Shown here: one piece after another, positions 39,861-48,571 of the stretch
How positions within the stretch are numbered: the stretch's first letter is position 1
How the letters are laid out: each line of letters opens with the position of its first letter
Source of the DNA: Sphingobacteriaceae bacterium
Lineage (GTDB): Bacteria; Bacteroidota; Bacteroidia; Sphingobacteriales; Sphingobacteriaceae
Length of the DNA: 64,000 bases
Assembly (NCBI GenBank): GCA_017745075.1
Contig: JAGIAD010000007.1
Location: 126,841 to 190,840, forward strand
Direction: 5' to 3'
Notes under the pieces: model-generated
Database searches by the model: none
What the model was told of the DNA's origin: nothing
Seen by the model: the letters and a program-made list of their open reading frames with translations, nothing else
Program-made: the position numbers and the translations under genes

Positions 39861-39933
39861 GCTTACGAGTTCCGAGTAAGCCTCCTGCCATTAGGATGGC
39901 AAGATATTTTTGTCCCACAAAAATCCATCTTGC
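39861..39933. other. Candidate origin of transfer (oriT): three clustered hairpins
   Basis: Directly upstream of the mob genes lie three inverted repeats: GCTTAC...GTAAGC at 39861-39881; GCCAT-TAGG-ATGGC at 39887-39900; and a long nested hairpin at 39899-39933 with GCAAGAT/ATCTTGC outside and ATTTTTGT/ACAAAAAT inside. Closely packed inverted repeats beside the relaxase and its accessory gene are typical of oriT. The nic site cannot be set from sequence alone; part of this could also serve as a promoter or terminator. Confidence 0.55.
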
Positions 39934-39986
39934 TGCGAACCCGCGTTTGCCAAAAAGCATCTTACCCACACCTATTTTCTGATGAA

Positions 39987-40148
39987 CTATTGTTCTTCCT
40001 GTGATTGAGGCTTGAACTGAAAAAAAGGCAAACAGCCCCTGAGCACCTGTCTGATCCGGTGACGGGGATTCACTTTAATGCGCTTGATTTTGAGGTGCGG
40101 CCTGCCGTGAAAAATTCTGCCGTTAATGGTTTTGATCTTCTGCTTCAT
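39987..40148 (-). CDS. Small very basic hypothetical protein
   Basis: A 53-codon frame starting at 40148 with MKQKIKTINGRIFHGRPHLK, IKRIKVNPRHRIRQVLRG and a QSQEEQ end. It is strongly basic (about 16 Lys/Arg/His in the first 40 residues). It lies between the MobC-like gene and the integrase genes and could be a DNA-binding accessory factor of the element. No family is recognised. Confidence 0.4.
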   Translation of the reverse strand: MKQKIKTINGRIFHGRPHLKIKRIKVNPRHRIRQVLRGCLPFFQFKPQSQEEQ

Positions 40149-40300
40149 ATCCAAAAATTTTGATGATCAAATTTTGGATAGAAAAAAGATGGCTTTTCCA
40201 AGATTGGAAAGATTCATCATATAAAGCTCGCAATTAAAAAACCAATCTCTGAAAAAAAGTTCCTTCAGAAAAAGATTATTGCTACAAGAAATTGCAACAC

Positions 40301-40573
40301 ATGAAAACAAATATGAGAAAAATGAAGCGTAAAACGCTCAGATCAAACATTCCAGCGAAAGCAAGTCTAAAACTTAATAATTCTGATAACCTTTTAAGTC
40401 TTCCGACACAGTCACAAATCACCCCTTATATAGATAACGAAAAAAGTATCAATAAAAGTGATAATCTACCGGAAAAAATAGCCAGGGAAAAAGAGGATAA
40501 ATTGGTAAATTTAATCACAAAGGTGCTGGTAAGAACAACATTAGAGGAACTATATGGAAAAGAGGGCAATTAG
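40301..40573 (+). CDS. Small protein overlapping the recombinase start
   Basis: The 90-residue frame starts at ATG 40301; a TTG three codons earlier is less likely. It has a basic N-terminus (MKTNMRKMKRKTLRSN) and an amphipathic C-terminal helix (EDKLVNLITKVLVRTTLEEL). It overlaps the serine recombinase start by 20 bp, which suggests translational coupling and a role as a recombination helper or regulator. No family is recognised. Confidence 0.6.
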   Translation: MKTNMRKMKRKTLRSNIPAKASLKLNNSDNLLSLPTQSQITPYIDNEKSINKSDNLPEKIAREKEDKLVNLITKVLVRTTLEELYGKEGN

Positions 40574-42191
40574 ATATTTAAGATTTAGCGATAGAAAACA
40601 AAGCGAGAATTCTATTGAGCGTCAGCGAGTAGTCACCGACCATTATATAGGACTCCATAAAATTAATTTGATTGACACTTTTATTGATAGGGGAAAAAGT
40701 GCAAAAACATTTGATAGGCCCGACTTTATCAAATTGCAGGAATTCATTGGTCTTTATCATAAAAACGTTGACTACCTTTTAGTCGATCAAATGGACAGGT
40801 TTAGTCGGGATGCCGGTGAGGCGATGAGTATGGTAAAATCACTTCAGTCCAAATATGGTATACAAATCATCAGTGTTTCTGAAGGTATAGAATTCGATTA
40901 CCAAACGCCAGGAAGTTTTTTCAGGGCGGGACTTCAATTACTATTGGCAGAAGAAGATAACATTAACAGAAGCATTAAAATACGTGCTGGTATCTATTCA
41001 AAAAAAACCAAGGAAGGTAAATTTGTTTTCCGCATCACGCCGTTTGGCTATAACAAAGTCGGAGAACCACGAGACCGCAGGCTAGTCATCAACGGGGAGC
41101 AGGCAGAAATTGTAAGGTTTATTTATGAGGCTTATTTGAAAAATATACCGCTCTATTTGATTAAACGAAAAGCAGCCGAACTTGGACTCGACCGTAAAGG
41201 GAATATGATCGTTGAAAGGATATTAACCAACCCTATTTATGCAGGAATGGTTGAAGCCAAACCATTCAAAGAACATCCCGGTGGCCTATTTCCAGGCATT
41301 CATGAGCCAATTATAGACATGATCTCGTGGAAAATGGTACAAAGTAAATTTAACCGAGCTTCAAAAACACGTACAACAATAGATGATGCACTTCCATTCA
41401 GGGGCATTTTGAAATGTCATTGCGGCAATGGCTTGACAGGCGCCCCCTCACGTGGTAAATCCGGACGATATTTTTATTATTATAAATGCCGCTTTTCACA
41501 GCACAATAATATCAGTGCTAAAAAAGCTCACGAGCAGTTTGACAAAGCCCTTGAGCTCATGAGTCTCCCTAAGAAAACCATAAAAAAGATAAGGGACGAT
41601 GTAGAAAAAGAAGTTGAAAACGAATTTAAAAAAAACAAGAAAATTCTTGTCGAAAAAAATTCGGAGCTGGCTGGCGAAAAGGAGCTGCTATTTGCAGTTG
41701 AGGAAAAATGGATAAAAAGTGAAATTGACCAGGACACTTATTCAAGATGGCATAATAAATACAAGAACAACATCGAGCATATAGAAATCGCCATTGCAAG
41801 GTTAAAATCCGATCGAAGCGAAGCCTACCGAATACTAGAGCGGCAATTAGAGACTTTTAAAGATATAAAAGCCATCTTTCACGAATTTGACACCTTGGAA
41901 AAACGAGAATTCATTGATTTGGTGTTCGACTCGAACCTTTACTATGAAAATGGCATTTATCGAACACCTACCATGATGAGCATACTATCCATTAACTATT
42001 TGAAAATGAGAGAATTAGGAGTCATGATTGTAGACAAAAAAAGGGATGATTTAAAAATCATCCCTTCAAGTGCACTCGTAGGGATTCGAACCCCAAACCT
42101 TCTCATCCGTAGTGAGATGCTCTATCCAGTTGAGCTACGAATGCGTTTCCGTATCGTTAACGGACTGCAAAGGTATAATTTGATATTTTAA
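40554..42191 (+). CDS. Large serine recombinase (site-specific integrase)
   Basis: The 545-codon frame has a resolvase-type catalytic domain at about 5-150 with the nucleophile Ser12 in RYLRFSDRKQS and the EDNINRSIKIR helix. A recombinase domain covers about 160-260. A zinc-ribbon-like stretch (LKCHCGNGLTGAPS...YYKC) follows near 285-320, and then a coiled-coil region at about 345-420. It should integrate and excise the element. The last 38 or so codons are not protein-like: they run through the tRNA terminator and the antisense of tRNA-Arg (VGIRTPNLLIRSEMLYPVEL is tRNA translated backwards), so the natural end is probably near 42030. Confidence 0.92.
   Translation: MEKRAIRYLRFSDRKQSENSIERQRVVTDHYIGLHKINLIDTFIDRGKSAKTFDRPDFIKLQEFIGLYHKNVDYLLVDQMDRFSRDAGEAMSMVKSLQSKYGIQIISVSEGIEFDYQTPGSFFRAGLQLLLAEEDNINRSIKIRAGIYSKKTKEGKFVFRITPFGYNKVGEPRDRRLVINGEQAEIVRFIYEAYLKNIPLYLIKRKAAELGLDRKGNMIVERILTNPIYAGMVEAKPFKEHPGGLFPGIHEPIIDMISWKMVQSKFNRASKTRTTIDDALPFRGILKCHCGNGLTGAPSRGKSGRYFYYYKCRFSQHNNISAKKAHEQFDKALELMSLPKKTIKKIRDDVEKEVENEFKKNKKILVEKNSELAGEKELLFAVEEKWIKSEIDQDTYSRWHNKYKNNIEHIEIAIARLKSDRSEAYRILERQLETFKDIKAIFHEFDTLEKREFIDLVFDSNLYYENGIYRTPTMMSILSINYLKMRELGVMIVDKKRDDLKIIPSSALVGIRTPNLLIRSEMLYPVELRMRFRIVNGLQRYNLIF
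42036..42066 (-). terminator. Intrinsic terminator of tRNA-Arg
   Basis: Read on the minus strand, a hairpin AAGGGATGAT/ATCATCCCTT is followed by seven T. It starts 5 bp after the tRNA 3' end. The serine recombinase frame crosses it in the opposite direction. Confidence 0.85.
42071..42144 (-). tRNA. tRNA-Arg (anticodon ACG)
   Basis: A 74-nt cloverleaf on the minus strand: acceptor GCATTCG paired with CGAGTGC, discriminator A, D-arm TAGCTCAACTGGATAGAGCA, anticodon stem TCTCA/TGAGA with loop CTACGGA (anticodon ACG), and T-arm TTGGGGTTCGAATCCC. CCA is not encoded. It is intact, so the element beside it has kept the gene whole. Confidence 0.95.
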
Positions 42192-42243
42192 TTTCCAATT
42201 AAATTTCAAAAAAATCTCAAAATAATTCTTTACAGGTTATGCT

Positions 42244-42708
42244 TTATGCGCTTAGTGTATCATTAATCGCTTTGAAATCAGGCAGATCTTTTGCATTTTC
42301 TAAAACTTCAGCATAAGCAATTTTTCCTTCTTCGTCGATAACAAAAGCTGCTCTTTTAGAAACGCCTTTCAAACCGAAAACAAATTCATCGTAAAAAGCA
42401 CAATAAGCTGCTGATACCTCTTTGTTAAAATCAGATAATAACGGGAACTGGTAATTCTGCACTTCTTTAAATTTACCTAATGAAAAAGGAGAATCTACAG
42501 AAATACCGATAACCTGTGCATTTATGCCTTCATAGTAGCTGAAGTTATCCCGCATGGTACACAACTGCTCGGTACATGTTCCGGTAAAAGCCATCGGAAA
42601 AAAGTGGATAATAACTTTTTTGCCTTTAAAACCAGAAAGAGAAACTTCTGTTAAATCAGAACTGTATAATTTAAAATCAGGGGCGGTATCGCCAACTTGT
42701 AATGCCAT
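42244..42708 (-). CDS. Peroxiredoxin (AhpE/Prx-like thiol peroxidase)
   Basis: This 154-residue protein has a thioredoxin-like fold with the peroxidatic Cys45 in FPMAFTGTCTEQLC and a candidate resolving Cys50 five residues on, as in atypical 2-Cys enzymes of the AhpE/BCP group. It also carries the C-terminal FGLKGVSKRAAFVIDEEGKI segment. It reduces peroxides in the cytoplasm. It lies just left of the tRNA-Arg and is ordinary core chromosome. Confidence 0.93.
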   Translation of the reverse strand: MALQVGDTAPDFKLYSSDLTEVSLSGFKGKKVIIHFFPMAFTGTCTEQLCTMRDNFSYYEGINAQVIGISVDSPFSLGKFKEVQNYQFPLLSDFNKEVSAAYCAFYDEFVFGLKGVSKRAAFVIDEEGKIAYAEVLENAKDLPDFKAINDTLSA

Positions 42709-42785
42709 TGGATTTTTTATTTAATGTTTAATGTAAAGTATTTTAATTATTTTAAGACTCTTGATTTGAGACTGCCAACTCAGGA

Positions 42786-43685
42786 CTAACTCATCTGTTG
42801 TTCCAAAACTAACAATCCTTCTTCAAAAGCATGCGGGTTGTATCCTAAATCTTTAATTGCCTTATCCAGCACAAATCCTGTTCTAACGGGTCGTTTGGCT
42901 GGTTGCTTTAAACTTGCAGAACTCACTTCGTTAATACACGAATCATCCAGGCCCCAATATTCGGCAACTTTTCTCACTAAATCGGCAATACTCATGTAAT
43001 CTTTACCCGATATATGGTAAATTCCCTTCGCTTCTTTCTCAATAACCAACAGGCAGGCCTCTGCCAGATCTTCGGCCAGGGTTGGCATGCGCCATTGGTC
43101 GTTCACCACATTTATGGGCAATGCTTTTTCTAAAGCCTCCTTGGCCCACAGCACAATATTGCTCCGGCTCATGTCATTACTAATGCCGTACACCAATATT
43201 GTTCTTAAAATAGCATAATTTGCTTTTGAATTTTTGATCAGTTCTTCGGCCAGTACCTTCGATTTGCCATAATAACTAACGGGATTTACAGCATCTTCTT
43301 CCCTATAGGGCCCATCCTGGCCGTCAAAAACAAAATCGGTACTTAAATGGATCAACCGGATATTTTTTTCTTCACATATCGCTAGCAGCGTTCGAACAGC
43401 CTCTACATTTAGCTGCAGGCAATGTTCCTTATTCATTTCGCAGGTATCTACATTCGTCATTGCCGCAGTATGTATAATTGCATCGGGCTTGTATTTTTCA
43501 ATAACGCTCCTTACCTGTTCAACATCCAGGATATCCATTTCTTCATATACATATCCCTCTTTAACAGGATAGCGGTTTACACCTTTTGATGTGGCAATCA
43601 GGTTTACATGTCCTTCACTTAAAACTTTTTCGGTTATTTTCTGTCCCAAAAGACCATTGCTGCCTGTTGTTAAAATGGTTTTCAT
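42786..43685 (-). CDS. RmlD-like NAD(P)-dependent sugar-nucleotide reductase
   Basis: This 299-residue extended short-chain dehydrogenase has the nucleotide-binding motif TTGSNGLLG at residues 6-14, the catalytic Thr116, and Tyr139-x-x-x-Lys143 in SYYGKSK. It resembles dTDP-4-dehydrorhamnose reductase (RmlD/RfbD), the last step of dTDP-L-rhamnose synthesis. No other rml genes are adjacent, so the substrate is uncertain. Confidence 0.85.
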   Translation of the reverse strand: MKTILTTGSNGLLGQKITEKVLSEGHVNLIATSKGVNRYPVKEGYVYEEMDILDVEQVRSVIEKYKPDAIIHTAAMTNVDTCEMNKEHCLQLNVEAVRTLLAICEEKNIRLIHLSTDFVFDGQDGPYREEDAVNPVSYYGKSKVLAEELIKNSKANYAILRTILVYGISNDMSRSNIVLWAKEALEKALPINVVNDQWRMPTLAEDLAEACLLVIEKEAKGIYHISGKDYMSIADLVRKVAEYWGLDDSCINEVSSASLKQPAKRPVRTGFVLDKAIKDLGYNPHAFEEGLLVLEQQMS

Positions 43686-43747
43686 ACGCCTTATATAAGC
43701 CCCTAAATTACCTCTTAAAACCTCATTAAAAAATTTTGTAATATATA

Positions 43748-45349
<1,602 letters not shown>

Positions 45350-45429
45350 GAGAGACGTGAGACACTAGATATGAGATATGAGAGAGACTTGGTCTCAAAT
45401 CTTGTATCTCAAATCTCAAATCTAAAAAC
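45350..45429. repeat. Quasi-palindromic GAGATAT/TCTCAAATC spacer
   Basis: The 80-bp atpD-atpC gap is made of short near-repeats (GATATGAGATATGAGAGAGA on the left, CTCAAATCTTGTATCTCAAA on the right) that can fold on themselves. Such low-complexity spacers are a recurrent feature of Sphingobacteriaceae genomes. It contains no gene. Confidence 0.6.
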
Positions 45430-45675
45430 ATGAATTTAGAAATATTAACTCCAGATAAAAAAGTTTTCGAAGGTGAAGTAACTGCGGTTACGGTTCCTGG
45501 TACTTTAGGTTCTTTTCAGATTTTAAAAGACCACGCCCCTATCATCTCTACTTTAGAAGATGGAGAAGTTATTATAAAAGCAAACAAAACCGACGAGCAA
45601 CGCTTTTTTATCAAAGGTGGTGTGGTTGAAGCTATCCATAACAAAGTTGTGGTTTTAGCCGAAGGTATCGCTTAA
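45430..45675 (+). CDS. atpC: ATP synthase F1 subunit epsilon
   Basis: An 81-residue protein with the N-terminal beta-sandwich of the epsilon subunit (MNLEILTPDKKVFEGEVTAV, FFIKGGVVEAIHNKVVVLAE). It is shorter than the 130-residue E. coli protein: the C-terminal helical hairpin that inhibits ATP hydrolysis is absent, which is common in Bacteroidota. It links F1 to the rotor. Confidence 0.95.
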   Translation: MNLEILTPDKKVFEGEVTAVTVPGTLGSFQILKDHAPIISTLEDGEVIIKANKTDEQRFFIKGGVVEAIHNKVVVLAEGIA

Positions 45676-45706
45676 TCTAATTATTCGTCATGCTGAATGA
45701 CGAGAC

Positions 45707-45746
45707 AAAAAGCCTCCCGATTTAAAAGTCTGGGAGGCTTTTTTAT
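45707..45746. terminator. Bidirectional intrinsic terminator after atpC
   Basis: AAAAAGCCTCCC pairs with GGGAGGCTTTTTT around a 13-nt loop. It lies between atpC (plus) and the convergent hydrolase gene (minus, stop near 45755), with T-runs for both directions. Confidence 0.85.
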
Positions 45747-45754
45747 TTCCGCTA

Positions 45755-46705
45755 TTACTTAACAAAACCACAAACCGCAGCGGTAAATGCTTTATTGTTT
45801 TCATAATAGAGCATGTGCGAACCTGCCAGCTGTAATACTTTCTGATTGGCAAACTTATAATTTTTATAATAATCTGGTCCGACAGCATGATCCTCCTTGC
45901 CTGTTATGATTAAAGCCGGAGTTTTAATTTTACCGGTCAGCAAAGCATAGTCTTTAAAATATTCAGGGTACCGCTGAACCTTGGTACTATCTACCAATGG
46001 CATAAAGAGGGTCATACCGAAATCGGATGTACGGTTGTAAGAATTTTCAATACTGTCCATTTTAATAATGGTATTTACATCATTGGCAATATATTTATAG
46101 CCAAGATGTGCTGCACTCAACTTCTTTCTAACCAATGCTGCCCCGCTCATTAGTTTTTTTAAATCTGTTTCATTTATAGTGGTATCGGTATTCAACAACC
46201 GGTATCCGTATTCAATTTGTTCCCGAATCTGGTCCCGGTTCATAAAATGTGCTATGGTATTCGCCATAATGATGCCCGATAAATTCTTGGGATATTTTAA
46301 TGCATAATTAATAGCCAGCACACCTCCAAATGAATGGCTCAGTAAATATATTTTCTCAACGCCCAATTTTAAGCGCAGCTCTTCTATATCCTGAACCACA
46401 CGGTTTAAACTATAATTTCTGGCATTTTGAGAATGCCCCGATCCCCTTTGATCGAGGTAAATCATGGTGAGGCATTTCTCAAGCTCCGAACCTCCCATTT
46501 TTTCAAAGGAAAGAAAATCCTGACCTGGACCGCCGTGCAAATAAATACAAACCGGACCTTTACCTGCAATCTTTAATGCCAATTTTATACTATCGGATGT
46601 AATAAAAGTCTGATCGCCCATTTTCAGGTGTGCATTTCGATCTGGCGAAGAACAAGCGGTCAGCATTGTAGCTAAAACAATAAAAATGATATCTGTTATT
46701 TTCAT
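45755..46705 (-). CDS. Proline iminopeptidase-like alpha/beta-hydrolase lipoprotein
   Basis: This 316-residue protein has a lipoprotein signal (LATMLTAC, Cys18). The oxyanion-hole segment HGGPG at 57-61, the DQRGSGHS motif at 85-92, the nucleophile Ser125 in LLSHSFGGV, and a late catalytic Asp (KEDHAVGP) and His (GSHMLYY) follow. These are typical of proline iminopeptidases, but many family members are esterases, so the substrate is open. The lipid anchor places it outside the cytoplasm. Single gene. Confidence 0.88.
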   Translation of the reverse strand: MKITDIIFIVLATMLTACSSPDRNAHLKMGDQTFITSDSIKLALKIAGKGPVCIYLHGGPGQDFLSFEKMGGSELEKCLTMIYLDQRGSGHSQNARNYSLNRVVQDIEELRLKLGVEKIYLLSHSFGGVLAINYALKYPKNLSGIIMANTIAHFMNRDQIREQIEYGYRLLNTDTTINETDLKKLMSGAALVRKKLSAAHLGYKYIANDVNTIIKMDSIENSYNRTSDFGMTLFMPLVDSTKVQRYPEYFKDYALLTGKIKTPALIITGKEDHAVGPDYYKNYKFANQKVLQLAGSHMLYYENNKAFTAAVCGFVK

Positions 46706-47085
46706 AGGAATATTACTGACATCAAATTACATAACTATTTTCAATTAATAGCAAAAAGGCTTATGATCAGTGCCTAACACCCTCAATATTACTTCCGGTA
46801 TTAACACCAAAATACCTCTAAATTTTTCAATTTTCTAAGTGCTTCCGGCCATTTTAGGCAGAATATTTAAAAATTTATAATGCAAGCATAATAAACATAC
46901 CGTATACCGTTTTGATTTTTAGTCTACAGCTGTCGGCATTAAATAGCTATTTTAACATCATTCAAGAATATAGTACCGAAAAATAACAAAAAATAAGAAT
47001 TATATTCTGTTTTAACTTTTTTTTGATTTCTCTTGCATATTAATGAACCAAAAACTAAATTGGTTTTATAAACAATAAGATAATC
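46706..47085. other. Upstream region of the ilv leader
   Basis: AT-rich; divergent from the hydrolase gene and therefore likely to hold the ilv promoter. No promoter could be fixed from the bases; no T-box features are visible. Confidence 0.4.
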
Positions 47086-47220
47086 ATGACGGTTCAGAAC
47101 AACATACTTACAACAGGATTAGCTACAAATGTAGCGGGTAATGTTGTGCTCTTACCAGTCATTTTAATTAGCCTTCTACTTGCAGATATCCTGCTGGGGA
47201 AGAAAATGGGCAGCTTTTAA
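47086..47220 (+). CDS. Putative Leu/Ile/Val-rich leader peptide of the ilv cluster
   Basis: A 44-codon ORF: MTVQNNILTTGLATNVAGN, then a run with VVLLPVILISLLLADILL at residues 20-37, then GKKMGSF. Nineteen of 44 residues are Leu, Ile or Val, 14 of them within 18 codons. It ends 23 bp before a strong terminator and lies 175 bp upstream of ilvE. This is the layout of an amino-acid attenuator leader, in which ribosomes stall when charged Leu/Ile/Val tRNA is short. It could also be a small membrane protein; the terminator argues for the leader. Confidence 0.7.
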   Translation: MTVQNNILTTGLATNVAGNVVLLPVILISLLLADILLGKKMGSF

Positions 47221-47243
47221 ATAAATTAAAAAAACGAATATTT

Positions 47244-47277
47244 AAAGCGTCCTGATATAAACGGGACGCTTTTTTTT
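47244..47277 (+). terminator. Attenuator terminator upstream of ilvE
   Basis: AAAGCGTCC pairs with GGGACGCTTT around a 10-nt loop and is followed by eight T. It stands between the leader ORF and ilvE, so unless it is prevented from forming, transcription would end before the first structural gene. Confidence 0.8.
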
Positions 47278-47394
47278 AAATAAAAACACACGGTATTATG
47301 AACCATCAAATGATTAAAAAACCAACAGAACAAAACGGAATGCTTATTTAATCATAATGGATACTATCTGACTGAAAAACAACAAAATAAACCG

Positions 47395-48285
47395 ATGAAA
47401 TACTATAATTCTAATACGATTATTTACCTCGACGGGAAGTTTGAAAAGGCTGTTAATAGCAGCACTGACCTCTACGGGCAGTCGCTACATTACGGCTATG
47501 CAGCTTTTGAGGGTATTAGAGCCTATAAAACGCATAATGGCAACCGCATTTTTAAAGCTGCAGCTCATTTCGATCGCCTGGAACGTTCTTGCCAGTTGGC
47601 AAATATCCCTTTTCCATGGGATAAACAGGAATTAATTGCGGCAACCTATAAACTACTGCAATTGAACAAATTGAAAGATGCTTATATCCGTCCTTTGGTG
47701 TTTTGTCATCCGAACATGAAGTTAAATGAACCGAGTGGCGTTTCAATATTAATCTGTGCATGGGAATGGGATGCTTATTCAGGTAACAAGCTGTTAAATT
47801 TAACCATTTCTGATTACGAGAGGCCAAATCCAAAATCGACCCCGATGGAAGCGAAATTGAGTGGCAACTATGTAAATTCTATCTTAGCTACTACTGCCGC
47901 TAATATTAAAGGGTATGATGAAGCATTATTATTGGATATGCATGGCTTTGTTGCAGAAGCATCAGGTGCAAATATTTTCCTAGAAAAAGACGGCAAGCTA
48001 TATACCCCATCATTAGGTAATATTTTACCTGGCATAACCAGGGCAACGGTTAAAGAACTTTGTGCAGTATTAGATATCGAATGCATCGAAAAAAAGCTCA
48101 CCGTTGAAGATTTAAAAAATGCCGACAGTGCCTTTTTATGTGGTACAGCAACAGAAATTGCCGGTATAGCCTCCATTGATGATATTGTTTACCGCCCTTT
48201 ATGGCGCGAATCAATCGGCTACACGATACAAAGGGCTTATAAAAACCTGGTATTGGAAAAAGTGAATTACGAAGTAATTATATAG
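47395..48285 (+). CDS. ilvE: Branched-chain amino acid aminotransferase
   Basis: A 296-residue class IV PLP aminotransferase with the PLP Lys154 in PMEAKLSGNYVNS, the HYGYAAFEGIRAY segment at 32-44 and GTATEIAGIASID near the C-terminus. It makes Leu, Ile and Val from their 2-oxo acids with glutamate. It is the first gene of the branched-chain cluster, downstream of the leader/terminator. Confidence 0.96.
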   Translation: MKYYNSNTIIYLDGKFEKAVNSSTDLYGQSLHYGYAAFEGIRAYKTHNGNRIFKAAAHFDRLERSCQLANIPFPWDKQELIAATYKLLQLNKLKDAYIRPLVFCHPNMKLNEPSGVSILICAWEWDAYSGNKLLNLTISDYERPNPKSTPMEAKLSGNYVNSILATTAANIKGYDEALLLDMHGFVAEASGANIFLEKDGKLYTPSLGNILPGITRATVKELCAVLDIECIEKKLTVEDLKNADSAFLCGTATEIAGIASIDDIVYRPLWRESIGYTIQRAYKNLVLEKVNYEVII

Positions 48286-48394
48286 CCAGAATTCGGAAAG
48301 CCAGGAGTCCGAAACGGAAAAAATAGAGAAATACAGTAAAATAGTTCTTTGCATTATTCAAGAAGTTAGTATGTTTGTGGTTCAGTCGACGACA

Positions 48395-48472
48395 TGAATA
48401 TAAACACAAACATTATTAGCAACCTAATTATTGTCATTTCTCAGAAGAGAGGTGGAAATCGTTGCGTATAAT
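48395..48472 (+). CDS. Second putative Ile-rich leader peptide, upstream of ilvD
   Basis: A 25-codon ORF MNINTNIISNLIIVISQKRG then GNRCV. Nine residues are Ile, Leu or Val and six of the seven Ile fall within 15 codons. It ends 20 bp before a second strong terminator. Like the ilvE leader it looks like a stall-sensing attenuator. The short length means it would be missed by normal gene finders. Confidence 0.7.
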
Positions 48473-48492
48473 AATTAAAATATACCCTATCG

Positions 48493-48524
48493 AAACCGCC
48501 TCCGGAATGAGGCGGTTTTTTTTT
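48493..48524 (+). terminator. Attenuator terminator upstream of ilvD
   Basis: AAACCGCCTC pairs with GAGGCGGTTT around a short loop and is followed by a run of T. It separates ilvE from ilvD and could give a second control point inside the cluster. Confidence 0.8.
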
Positions 48525-48571
48525 GCCTCAAAATATTACAACTAACAGAACCAGAATATACATTTTAAACA

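Noticed and set aside
20340..42094. 15-bp direct match (AGGGATTCGAACCCC) at 20340 and 42080 as an attL/attR pair of a 21.7-kb island
   Set aside because: The match is the conserved T-arm of any tRNA; the two tRNAs have different anticodons and acceptor stems, so it is not good evidence for a shared core.
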